A stretch of 64,000 nt of DNA from Cucumis sativus (lineage: Eukaryota; Streptophyta; Magnoliopsida; Cucurbitales; Cucurbitaceae). The notes below the pieces were generated by a model. That model was given only the letters and a program-made list of their open reading frames with translations. It ran no database searches and had not been told where the DNA came from. The stretch covers positions 346,026 to 410,025 of the forward strand of contig NW_022279559.1 in the NCBI RefSeq assembly GCF_000004075.3. The letters are read 5' to 3'. A program made the translations under genes and the position numbers. Positions within the stretch are counted from its first letter, which is position 1. Every line of letters starts with the position of its first letter. Shown piece by piece: positions 24,283 to 35,176 of the stretch.

Positions 24283-27200
24283 ATGGAAGAACTAAGGAAA
24301 CTAGAACAAGTACATACACTCATTACATTAATGGACTCCCGCGGAATCCCCATCACTTCTTCTTCTTCCTCCAATCGATTCATTGCCAATTTCCTTCTCC
24401 TTTTGGTACTTTCTCACTCAACTTCATCTCTGCTTTACGTTCTAAATTCCTCATCCAATTTGAACATTTCAATTCCTCCACTTCCCCTAGTAAAATGGTA
24501 TGTTTCTTGATTGCAGCTTGATTTATTGGTGCTGATGAATCGTTGTTCTGATGTGAGTTTGTTTCATAATTGAATTGTATTTGTATGTTAGGTGCAACCA
24601 TGTGGAGAGCTTGACTTTGACGATAAATTCGATTTGGTTTCTGAATACATGCCGAAGGTGAGTGCAAGCTAAACCACTGATGACTTTGATTCATTTGACT
24701 CCTGCCCATCAACTTTTCTTTTGTTCTACAGTTTTCGGAAGAGTTTCTTGGCGATGTATCATTGCTGCTTGGCGATGGAGGTACTATGTTCTTATGATTT
24801 TTTTTTTAAGTACAACAATTGGGGGTTGGGATTCAAACCTCCCACCTCTAGGATGGAATGTTATGTCAATTACAACTTAGCTAAGCTTGCTTTGATATCT
24901 ATTCTTATGATCTAACTGAAATGTAGATGTAGATCAATAAAATAAGGAAAGTTGTGGAATGATTTTGTTTATTGGTATTTGTTAGGGTATATATTGATGT
25001 TTAATCTTGGAGAGAGATTTTATTTGTTTGTTGCGGAGGTAGTGGCCCTACTATTGATTGGTTGCTATGGTTTAATTTGTTTCAGACTATAGGGGAAAGG
25101 AGATGGAAAACACTTTGCAGCCTTATTGTGACAATAAGCTGGATCTTGGTTCTTCCCAGAACTATTGTGGGGAAATGGCTATGGTTGGCTTGGATGCAAT
25201 GCAGCGTGCAAATTCTACACTTGAAGATTTTGTAAGTGCATGGTATAGACTTTTTATTTTTGTTTTGAATCTTTGATTGAATATTAAATATTTGGGGGAC
25301 TTCCATTGGCAAATACCTCTGATGGCATATGGTCGTATCGGCAGCATATATGGTTCAGACCTGTGGATGGGCTGGGCTGGGTTGGTTCAGTTCTTCCTTG
25401 CTGTCCCCTCTTTGTTCCAAAGTAAGGGGTTTCAAATTAGCTGAGTGCAGGACTCTTTTGTAGCAATATTCCACTAGTAAATCAGTTGATGGAGAAAAGC
25501 TAAGGTTTTAGGTTAGTGGGTCTAACTGAGGAACTTGGAGGTGCTCACCGAAGAATTCACTATTGCTGATTTTGTGACGAACTGCTGGTATTTCCTCTCC
25601 AACACATTGGAATCTCAGGTTTAGAAGTAAGAAGCAGACACTTTGATTTGGCTAGGGTGTCCGTGTTTGACACGTTTTAGACACTTGTACACTCTGATAC
25701 TTGCTGGACATATATTGGACACTTGTTATTGCAGTGGATGTGCTAGTTACCACTTACTAGTTATACAAAGGCAATATAGGTCCAACATTGTCAGACATGT
25801 CTAGAACACTTAACTTCGAATAAATTTTGGGAACAAAATGCACCAAATTCATTTTTTAAGCATACAAATGCATCAACTTTTTAACTTTGTATTTCCTTAT
25901 ATTAAAATGGTATATATTTTTAACAATGTATATTTTGTAATGCTTTCCTAGACTTTTAAAAAATGAAGTGTCATGATGTTTGTGTCGTGTCCTATGTGTG
26001 TGTTGTATTCGTATCTATGCTTCTTAGTTTAGAAGGTGGTTACATGGAGTGAAAATTGAGGAGTGGTACAACATGTCAAAATTGAAGTTGGAATCGGTTG
26101 GATTTAAAAACATTGTCTTCAAAGTGGTTAGTTTGTTCAATTGAGGGACTTTCTTTTTATTGATTTTTTCCTCTTCTTCTGGTCTAAACTGGGAAGGTTT
26201 TATTTATTTATTTATTTACGTGCTGTTGTAAGTCATTGTTAGAATTAATGGGCTTGGCCCAAGGAAGGATTTACCCTAATTTCCTATCCCTTTTATCATA
26301 AGTCTTCCCTTTTGTATCTTTTGTTAATATGAGAAATTAATAAGAGAGCCAATTGTGGTTTTTCTTCCGGTACTTGGGTTTCCATGTAACTCAGTGTCTA
26401 TTTTACTTTACCGCTTTTAACAGTCATATTACGGGCTTGTTAGATGTCTTATCACCTCTCCCCATTTTGTAATCTCGGTTCTTGTTTTAATTCAGGTCTC
26501 AAGGCATACAATTACTGTCATGATTTTCTTTTCGGATTTTAGGCCTTTTTCCTTTAAAATAATTCTTTTATGTCTAGAATCTTTTGGATTAGTAAACTTA
26601 GGCTATGACAATTCTGCCATATAACAAGCTGACATTATAATTCATTCTGCAGTTCAGATCTTATTTCATGTTTCACGGAATGGATGCAAACAAACCTCAA
26701 TCTGTATTCAAATACTTTCCCATTCTGTCATTTACGGAAAGTTACATATATCAGGTTATGTCCTACTCTTTTCTTTAGTTGTCTTTGGTGGAAAATTAGA
26801 TGTACAAAGGTTCAAGGATAATGTTGCAGTTAAGAAAAAAAAAAATTAAAGAGAAAGAGAGAGGGAGAAGAGAAAAAACTCTTCAATGATTAATACGAAG
26901 GTTGGAGGATGTTACATCAATTGTTTCTTATTAAGAAAAACACAAAGAAAGAAAGAAAGTAAGAAGAAATGAATTTGAATTTTGCTTTGGTCTCAATGTA
27001 AACAACTACAGGAATTAGTGGATGGAGAATATTTGAATATCTTTTGCTAAAATGAACTTTGACAGAATGAAGAAACTTCATCCGAGTGTGGTGTGAATAT
27101 AAATACACGTTTCTTGAAGTAGTACATCTATATAGAGGAGATCATTGATCATTCGGTGTCAGTTTTGGGTTCAGCTAACTAGTTTTGAAGAGGTTCATTG

Positions 27201-29744
27201 TTTGGTGAAATGAACGAAAAAAGTACTGAAAGGAGAAGATTAAAAAGAAGAGAGGGAGAAGAAAAGAAGAAAAGGAGAAGAGAAGGAAGAAGAATAGAAG
27301 AAAGAAGAGATGAAGCTAGAAAGAGAAGAGAAGAAAGATAAGAGGAGCAAAAAGAAGAAAGAAAAGAAGAAAGAAAAGAAGAAGAAAGGAGAAGAAAATA
27401 AAGGTGGAGAAAGGAGAAGAAAATAAAGGTGGAGAAAGGAGACACGAGAATAGGAAGAAGTTATTCCTAAGGAGCCGCAGCAACACATTGCCACAAAACA
27501 CACGTTTATTTATTTGTTTATATTTATTCTTCTTTTTAAAACAATTTTTTTGATGGGCTTTAGCAACTGGCCCAAATCAAGATGTATCATTAAGTCGACT
27601 TACTGAAGCTGGTTCGGTTGGTAAATCAGATGGCTCACCTTTTCTATTTTTGATGCTCATGCCCACTTGGCCACTTCTATAACCCAATCATGTCTTTACT
27701 ATGATCTCAGTGACCTTGGGTTCTGTTTTGTTTGTGCATAATGAATTTATCTTCATGCTGCAGCTGGACACTTTGAATGAGAAGATAGTTTTGGGTGGAT
27801 TTGCTTTTGGAGAATCTCAGGTGTTAATAGAATACTGGATAAGATGAAACATGGCAATTAAGCACTTGTGCATTTAGCTGACGAACTTTCATATGATTTT
27901 TCCACTGAGATTTAGGAAACAAATGAAAAGAGCACTAAGATTCTAAGTGCTATCAGATCTGATCCACTTCAACCACTTATTAATCTCCTTAAATCACATG
28001 GCTTATTGACAGACAGGTCTGATGATTTGCTCCAAACCATGTTCTTTTCCACTTGAGAAGTTGGGGACTTACTTTGAATGGCAATATTGACTTCTTTGTT
28101 TGTTCCAATGCCTAGATTGGTCCACGAACTGAGAAGTGGAGAGGAGTATTGGGCCTTGGAAAGGGACCTATGTGGTGCATTGGCGAGCAATGGAAGGTAG
28201 TTGTTGTAGTCTTAATTTATTTTTATTTATTTCTTGTTGGGACTCCTTGTGCTCATGCTGATCCCAACTATTTTGTTTAGGTCTCTATCGAGGATGTAAT
28301 GCGGGCTATTCATCTGAAATCTTTTGATTATAGAGTGTTGAACCTTCTTTTGTATCAGTTGAGAGGAAAGAAGGTAATTCTTTCTTGTTTAATATTTCAT
28401 TCTTTTAGCACAACAATAATAGGATAGGAGATCGAACTTTCCACTTCTAGGATAGAAGGTTATGTCAATTACAGCTTTGGCCATTTAATATTTCATTTTA
28501 GAAGCTTAATAATCTAACTTTTCATGAAGTACTTGCTAGAGATAATACATTACGATATGTACTAGTCCTACAGACAATATCTGGGGGCTTCCAGTGGTTG
28601 AATTATAAGCCTAATGGACTTACCTTCTTGTGTTCTTTAGTAATTTTGTCAATCTTCTGATTTAACTGTGTTTGTTACTATTTTTTCTTATATTAAGTTG
28701 TTAACTGATGTGTTAGCGTTGCAATTTGTTTTTGATCTGCTATCCACCTTACTTTGTTAGTTTGATTATGTCGTGCTGAAGTTTTTTTGAAGGTTAATGA
28801 CTTGCACATGGAATTTCTATCAATCTCAGAATTGCTAGTTGAGATAGCTGACGATTTGTAAGTATTCTTCCCTCTCCTCCTGCTTCCAAGCACTCTGAAC
28901 AATCACCCATTTTGAGTTCTGCTAATAGGCAATAGCTTTGCTTGACTCCTGAATTGATGTCTACTAATAATTAATTTGAATATCATTTGGCAAGCACAAC
29001 ACTGGTTTCCCTTGATGCTGGGTTGACTCACTGACTTTCTGTTAGGTTTGATTATGAGGTGAGTTTACCAATTCTCTAATATATTTTCTGACCCTTTTAG
29101 CTGCAAATAAAAGCTATGATCTTCATGTAGGATGATGTACTAGAGAATAATTTCAATATTCTGCGGATGTTTGTCCGGATGTATGGAGCTTCAGCTCCAA
29201 CAGCGCTGGTGAGTGCTTGAGGTAGCTTTAATTTCATTTGATTTCTGAAGCAGCTCCAAATTACATAGAAGAGATTTGGTGTTAAGCTTAAAATTGGAAG
29301 ATTAAATAAACACCAAGATCAAAGTTCAAAGATTAAATTTGTAACTGAACAAAACATAATCCTTTTCAACAGATTACTCATGGTAACCGGCATATATACA
29401 GCTTGTACCACGTCTTTGATTCTTAATACTAAGTTTGTGTGGTAACCATTTTCAGGCAAAATATGTGAGCGAGGCTGAGGAAAAGTATGACGAACTATTA
29501 AAAGCTTTGGATCCTCATTTATCCTCACTTTACCAAAGGAGATGTGAAGAGGCCACTAAAGAAGGTAACTGGTCCAACATTTTAAAGCACAAAATTCCTG
29601 AAATATGAAGACATATCAAATCATTTTGACATGTAATCAGGTGGTAAGGTGTCAGCACATCGGTTTGGATCGTGGAGTATCCCACCTCTGATACGAGATG
29701 AGGAGTCGTTTCGAGCATCTGTTATGTCAAATATTCAAACATGA
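24283..29744 (+). CDS. Conserved plant protein of unknown function, 14 exons, about 395 residues
   Basis: Exons: 24283-24405, 24592-24657, 24732-24780, 25086-25231, 26653-26754, 27764-27820, 27916-28016, 28116-28196, 28281-28373, 28793-28857, 29046-29058, 29131-29208, 29456-29564 and 29641-29744. It starts MEELRKLEQVHTLI. Conserved-looking blocks include VQPCGELDFDDKFDLVSEY, LQPYCDNKLDLGSSQNYCGE, FFRSYFMFHGMD, VMRAIHLKSFDYRVLNLLLY, ADDLFDYEDDVLENNFNILR and the C-terminal FGSWSIPPLIRDEE. It looks soluble and mostly helical; no catalytic motif or domain was recognised. Exon 11 is a 13-base microexon. Every junction keeps frame except exon 8 to 9: exon 8 (LVHELRSGEEYWALERDLCG) ends in phase 2 and exon 9 (VSIEDVMRAIH) needs phase 0, again a one-base deficit next to a G pair. 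The summed length is 1187 bases, one short of a multiple of three. Confidence 0.8.
24820..24900 (-). repeat. SINE-like repeat remnant in intron 3 of the 14-exon gene
   Basis: Read on the minus strand, TAGCTAAGTTGTAATTGACA is followed by AGAGGTGGGAGGTTTGAATC. This mirrors the A/B-box-like arrangement of the remnant at 1660-1725 and the copy at 28425-28485. Confidence 0.45.
27205..27460 (+). repeat. Long purine-only tract in intron 5
   Basis: About 250 bases in which almost every plus-strand base is A or G (GAAGA, GGAGAA and AAAGAAG motifs), inside the 1-kb intron 5 of the 14-exon gene. A 25-bp unit starting AAAGGAGAAGAAAATAAAGG is repeated in tandem 2.3 times from 27385. Such tracts can form triplex DNA and slip during replication. 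Confidence 0.9.
28425..28485 (-). repeat. SINE-like repeat remnant in intron 9
   Basis: On the minus strand, CTGTAATTGACATAACC followed by GAAGTGGAAAGTTCGATCTCC resembles the copy at 24820-24900. Confidence 0.4.
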
Positions 29745-31176
29745 AAGGTGATAGTAACCTCATAACCTCGTAACAAATGTTGATGAAATAGCCTTCCTAA
29801 ATAGGGGATTGTTGGTTCTACTAATTTTTATGCATTGGTTTTTGAAATATATTTTAGTGGTAAGAAAGGGTGTATAATTATGAGTGATGTTCGTAATGCA
29901 CCTACCTATTTTTATTCAAATAGGTCTACCACGTAGTTTACTCTTTTGTAACTTTAAGACATGAATTTCAGTTGCAAAAATTAATATAAATTTGAGCCCA
30001 TTAACTACTTCTAACTACTAGTGTAATACCATGCTATACATTTTAATATTTTCTTATACTATTATTTTATTGAATTGAATATTTTTATATCAAAATAATG
30101 TTGTTTCGAAATATTTTACATAAATATAGTTGATTTTTACGTTTTTTTTAAATAAAAAAAAAGAAAAAGAAAAAAAAGAAGGAAGAATCTTGTTTTAAAA
30201 AATAAATAAAAAGAAAGGTCGAGTCTTAAAAAAACAGTGAAGAGAGATGGGCGCTCTCTTTCAACTTTTATTTAAAAGTTTTTCTTTTCTATCATTTAAA
30301 TAAAACTTATTTAAACATTTATCTAAATTTTATTTTTTAATTATCATGTTTTAAAATATTTCTTTAAAAAAAACTTGATTTTAATATTTTAGAATTATTA
30401 TTAATATTAGTACCGTAAAATTTATATCCTAATTTAAGACCAAAGTAAATTTTACTTAAATCACCTATCCATGTAATACGAGGGTGTCAAATTTAGATGA
30501 TCTTGTTAAACAATCCAACAATCCTTCCGACTTTAAAACTAATATGTTTTTAAAAAAATTATCATTAAAATATTCTCCAAATTCTTCACTTTTACATTAT
30601 CTCTCCCTCCTCTTCCGTATTTCTCATTAGAAAAACACTCACAAAATTATAGAAGAAAATAAAATTAAAATTCACAATTAAAATAACTGATTTTGCCTAA
30701 TTAGTTGTCAAAATCCATTTTACCATAAGAGATGAGAGCTCTACCAAAGCTAGCTTCCTACGAAAAATCAACTATCAAGTAACATAAAAACTCTTCTAAT
30801 AACAAAAGCCTACTTGTATTTCCATTTTCTCAATTCACTTAAGAGCTTGTGTACTTCGGAATTATGCTAAACCTTCAAATTTATATACATATATTTTATA
30901 GAATTTCAAAATATTTATAACCACTTTTATTTAATTTATTGCATTTAATTTTTGTAGTAAATTTAGAATAATGAAATTTCATAATAATTAGTTTTGCAAT
31001 GATTGAATTTCATGGATGAGGGTATAGATGAAATTTTATAAAAGAAAATTAAAAGATAGATTTGTTTTCTATATATTAAATAAAATAAGGTTGGTTTCAA
31101 AATTGAAGTATAACGCAACCCATTTTCCGTCATCGTTAAATTAAAAAACTCGCGGCTGCAACCGAAGCATCCATTA
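29745..31176. other. Intergenic stretch before TFCC
   Basis: AT-rich, with no supported gene. The last few hundred bases are the TFCC promoter and leader, but no core element stands out. Confidence 0.5.
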
Positions 31177-32247
31177 ATGGCGGACGCTGATGAACCTTCG
31201 TCGATCCCTAATTCTATTCCTTCAGATCCTTCAGACGCGAATCTCCAAAAGAAGCATGCTTCAGTCATCGAACGCCTAGCCAATCGCAATCAAACTCGCT
31301 TAGAGAATTCCATAACTCGCAGATCGGAATCCGATTCCTCTACCTCTTCCACTTCTTCCTTTCTCGACCGCTTTTCCGACTCCAAGCGCGCCATCGAGTC
31401 GGCACTCGCCCAATGCCGCCTCACACCGCCGGACCCCGCTCAACTCAGATCTCACCTCGATGGGATATCCACCTCAATCTCCGACCTCGAGAAGCTCGTT
31501 GCCGAATCCTCTTACTCTTTGCCCTCATACGAGGTACGAGCTTCACTCAAATCCATTTCGGAATTGAAACAAGCCCTCGATAATTTAAATTCTGAGTTGC
31601 TACCTAAAAAGAAATTCTCATTCAAAAACAAAGCCACGAAGAAAGACCAAAAATCAGAGTCGAAAGATCCAGGGCTTGAAAATGCTGATTCTATGTTAAT
31701 GAACAAGCAACAGCAAGCGAGTTACAGCGCGCGGGATTCTCCAGGAATCAGAGACAAGGACGGAGAGATTCTGGTAAAGAATTTCAAGGGATCAGATGTT
31801 GGGGAATTCACTATCTCGGGTCTTAGTTCTTGTGAGGTCAAGTTGATCGGTAGTGTTAGGGCATTATTTATTCACAAACTAAGAAACTGCAAAGTTTACA
31901 CAGGACCTGTAATGGGTTCAATTCTAATTGATGATGTTGAGGAATGTACCTTTGCAATGGCCTCCCATCAAATCCGGATTCACAACGCTAAGAAAAGCGA
32001 TTTCTATCTCAGAGTCAGGAGTAGGCCGATCATTGAAGATAGTAGCAGCGTGCGATTCGCTCCCTATCGTGTGAGCTACGAAGGAATTGAAGAAGATCTC
32101 ACAGATGCAACCCTTGGCGTGGAGACAGGGAATTGGGAAAATGTAGATGATTTTCGTTGGTTACGAGCCGTGCCGTCTCCGAACTGGTCGATTTTGCCGG
32201 AGGATGAGCGGATTGACACCATCAAAATCTCTCCCACAGAAGGTTAA
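31177..32247 (+). CDS. TFCC: Tubulin-folding cofactor C (TBCC domain protein, PORCINO type)
   Basis: A single uninterrupted exon of 356 codons starting MADADEPSSIPNS (ATTAATGGCG context). The N-terminal third is a helical, charged region (KKHASVIERLANRNQTRLEN; FLDRFSDSKRAIESAL), as in the spectrin-like N-domain of cofactor C. A basic linker (KKKFSFKNKATKK) leads into a TBCC beta-helix domain at about residues 200-330: GLSSCEVKLIGSVRALFIH, NCKVYTGPVMGSILIDDVEE and SHQIRIHNAKKSDFYLRVRS. Arg267 in the SHQIRIH segment aligns, by my reading, with the arginine finger that stimulates GTP hydrolysis by beta-tubulin in the cofactor C/D/E complex. The family releases folded alpha/beta-tubulin dimers in the cytosol, and loss in Arabidopsis (PORCINO) is embryo lethal. 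Length and lack of introns are typical. Confidence 0.93.
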   Translation: MADADEPSSIPNSIPSDPSDANLQKKHASVIERLANRNQTRLENSITRRSESDSSTSSTSSFLDRFSDSKRAIESALAQCRLTPPDPAQLRSHLDGISTSISDLEKLVAESSYSLPSYEVRASLKSISELKQALDNLNSELLPKKKFSFKNKATKKDQKSESKDPGLENADSMLMNKQQQASYSARDSPGIRDKDGEILVKNFKGSDVGEFTISGLSSCEVKLIGSVRALFIHKLRNCKVYTGPVMGSILIDDVEECTFAMASHQIRIHNAKKSDFYLRVRSRPIIEDSSSVRFAPYRVSYEGIEEDLTDATLGVETGNWENVDDFRWLRAVPSPNWSILPEDERIDTIKISPTEG

Positions 32248-34404
32248 GCCTTTGAAAGTTAAGTTTTTCATCTCTACTTTTGATGAATCCCAAGTTTTCT
32301 TTCAAGGTTTTGTTTGGTTAATAGAGCAGTAGGATGCATCATAGAGAATTTCAAGTAGTTGATTTTGCTGTGATTGTGTGTATACAAAACTGGGAATCCT
32401 AGTAAATTCTCTCCCTTTCAATTGGTTGATTTTTCAAAAAATATTTCCTGGGTTGGCTGTTTTTCTTGCTGCCTTCGAGTGAGTTGCTATAGCCACTTGA
32501 TAACTTTGCCTGAAGGAATATGATTGTCATTTCTTTTCATACCATGAAGATTTAGACTACTATGATTTTGAATGAAACATTGTCTCAAAATTGAATATTA
32601 GTTCTGGAAACATGATTTGTAGGCTTTCTGCCCCTGTATGTATGCTTGTTGAATCTTGTAGCAGTCTCAAATTTTGATGTACTATGATGACTTGATGAGT
32701 AAAAAGTATTGGAGAGTTCTTCAATCAAAGGGGTGATCATAAGCACAACTGATATATGTCTCAAGAGTTTTCATCTAATGAATGCTATGCTTATGGAAGG
32801 TTTGGAAATTGCATGGAACAAATGAACACCAAGTACCTTATATGTAAGTTACGAACATGAAGTTCGAGAAGAAAGATATAAGCTATAAAGAAGAAGAAAC
32901 ATTCTTGAAAGTGTTGTCATTTCGTTCTCCTCAAAGATGTCAGAAGATCATACATAGATTATGGATATAGGAAATGATACCAACCAACCAACTCAAAGTT
33001 TTCCAAAGAGAACCAAAACCGATATGCAGAAGGACAATGCACGTTTTAGTGGCAAGAAATAGTCTCCATTCCTTTAGATTTATGATCCCCAACAACTCAT
33101 GCCAAAGCTTTCGTGATCGCATTCCAAATTTGAGCCAAAAGCTTTTGGTGCATCCCTCAAATATTGTATAAAGCAACATATTCATTTGTCTGCTTGTTCG
33201 TTTGCTAACAAGTATCCGTCGATATTACCTCCTGCCTAAAAAAATTAAGAGGAAACGAATGCCTCCGAGGAGATCATGGTTTGACTCGTTGTCATCGATT
33301 ATACCCCATAATATTTATATTAAAACAACAACAAACTAAAAAGCATGGTTAGAGTGACATCTTCTCATTCTTTTTCTTTCAAGAAAAAGATTTCCTAATC
33401 GTCCTTACAAGTTCAATTCATTTTTATCGATTAAAAAGTGCAAAATTACAATAGATGATTAAAATTGGAGTGCAATCTTTGAAATATTTCAACAAGTTTT
33501 TCTTGAGTTGAACAAGTGTTTCCTATTATTATTATTTCAAAACTTTGTACTTGTTATATTGTTGTGATATTGTTGTTAGTCTTCGTAAATGTTTCAAAAC
33601 TCATAGGAAATAAACATTTGTTAGAATGACTATGATGAAAATTGAAACTTGTTAGATGAAAATTAGGAGCATTAGAACATCGAGAAGGTGTTTGTGTGCC
33701 AACTTAATTTTGTTCCACAACAATAGTTTCGAGTCTTAACTTTTTTTTTAACAAAATAACAAATTGGGGTGTTTTATTGGAAACAAATTAATGACAAAAT
33801 TTAGGAATTTTTCCTCTCTCTTTCCCTTTCCTTTCCTTTTATTTAATATAATTATCCTTACGTAATTTATGAAAATAATATACTCCTATGAACTTAAAAC
33901 TTAAATTAAGAAATTTACTCATGAACTCAATCAACAAACCAAACCAATCAAAATGCAACCAACAATAAAATATATAGACAATGATACAAAAGAGGAAACA
34001 TGCATGTGAAGAAGTGACAAAAACAATCTACATTACAAAACCAAATAATTTTTAATGCAATAATTTTCATTTATTAGCTCAAAAAGAGTATCCAAACACA
34101 TTTAAGATCAACTTAAAAGAAGAAGAAAAAACAACTTAACCAAAATAGAAATGCAGTTGATATTGTGGAAAATTAGATAAAAATGGGCATCCACAATTTA
34201 GATCAACAAAAAACAAACACATTTTTGTTTCCAAGTAGGAAGCCACCATTTTCTTCCATTAAAATTTTGAAAAAGTAAAATAAAATAAAATAGAACATCT
34301 AAGCTAAGTATACTTCTTTTACATGAACTTAAATTTTTAAGTTGATCTTGAAGAAAGTGGGAAGAAAAAATAAAAACATAAGAGAGAAAAAGAAAAAGTA
34401 GAAT
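32248..34404. other. Intergenic stretch after TFCC
   Basis: It contains the TFCC 3' flank and AT-rich DNA. Short open frames near 32940-33185 show no conserved motif, and nothing further could be supported. Confidence 0.5.
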
Positions 34405-34518
34405 ATGGGAAGGTCTCCATCATCTTCTTCTTCTTCTTGTGATGACATTGGCCTTAAAAGAGGTCCATCGACTCTTGAAATGGATGATGAACTTAGTTTC
34501 TTTTATTACAAAACATGA
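34405..34518 (+). pseudogene. Relic of an R2R3-MYB first exon
   Basis: A 37-codon frame begins MGRSP, then six Ser, then CDDIGLKRGPSTLEMDDEL and ends at TGA. R2R3-MYB proteins characteristically begin MGRSPCC-D..GLK+GPWT.EED..L. The match in order and spacing is clear, but the first repeat Trp is Ser, the CC pair has been enlarged by a TCT microsatellite, the acidic EED has become MDD, and nothing of the remaining repeats follows. It is most likely a decayed gene fragment rather than a working small protein. Confidence 0.6.
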
Positions 34519-34791
34519 CCATATGACACAACGGTGAACTATGGCCAATTTTAGATTACACGTAATAACAAATAGTATAATCATAGATTATAAATCGAAG
34601 TTTATCAATATCTATAATCGTAAAATAAAAATTTTTACTATATTTATAAATATTTTCGACCGTTTTATCTTCTATTATATATTCGGTTATATATATGTAG
34701 GTATGTTTACATTTTTTAAAAAATGGGGTAAATTAGCAAAATATACATATTGGGTTCTCAAGAATTGGGTATAATGTCTGATTTCAGGCCA

Positions 34792-35061
34792 TTAGGAAGC
34801 TCTCTTCTCCATCATTTTTCTTAAAATTGCATATGATCGCCGGAAAGCACAAAACACCACCAGTCCGTCATCTTTTCGGTGACCGGAAATGCATAATTCC
34901 TTGGCTGCTATATTTTCTTCGTCTTCGTCGGCTAATAAATGCGGTGGAATTATGTCGTCGTTCTCCATTTGATGAGTATTTGTTTTCCATTCTTCAGCAT
35001 CCATAGCCCACTCATTGGAATCAATCCCCGCCATTGCCAAAGCTTCTAAAGAAACCCTCAT
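34792..35061 (-). CDS. Small acidic plant protein of unknown function, copy 1 (89 residues)
   Basis: A single exon with an ATG at 35061 and TAA at 34792. The N-terminus VSLEALAMAGIDSNEWAMDA runs on into EEW, then PPHLLADEDEE and a basic, hydrophobic C-terminus ending KMMEKRAS. I recognise the SLEALAMAG...EW.D.EEWE...PPHLLA pattern from a family of short uncharacterised plant proteins; no biochemical role is known to me. A paralogue lies 2.1 kb upstream on the same strand (36753-37154). The two share the first 27 residues almost exactly, and their 5' flanks also align (ATAAGAATCAAA ... TTAGGGTTTGAA), so the promoter was duplicated too. No signal peptide or catalytic motif is seen. Confidence 0.75.
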   Translation of the reverse strand: MRVSLEALAMAGIDSNEWAMDAEEWKTNTHQMENDDIIPPHLLADEDEENIAAKELCISGHRKDDGLVVFCAFRRSYAILRKMMEKRAS

Positions 35062-35159
35062 GGTTAATAAGAAATCAGAGAGGTTTGATAATTTGGGAAT
35101 AATATTGAGAGATTAAATGGGCTAATTTCTTGAATGTGATGAATGATAATATACAAACA

Positions 35160-35176
35160 TATATATATATATATAA
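35160..35176 (-). promoter_or_regulatory. TATA-rich core promoter of small acidic gene copy 1
   Basis: A run of TATATA motifs about 100 bases upstream of the ATG of copy 1 on the minus strand. It could equally be a plain microsatellite. Confidence 0.35.

Noticed and set aside
27179..27503. Long overlapping minus-strand frames rich in Ser, Leu and Phe.
   Set aside because: They are the complement of the polypurine tract in an intron; composition alone keeps them open.
28116..28196. Alternative exon 8 frame reading IGPRTEKWRGVLGLGKG, which would join exon 9 in phase.
   Set aside because: It does not match the phase of exon 7 and is less protein-like than LVHELRSGEEYWALERD.
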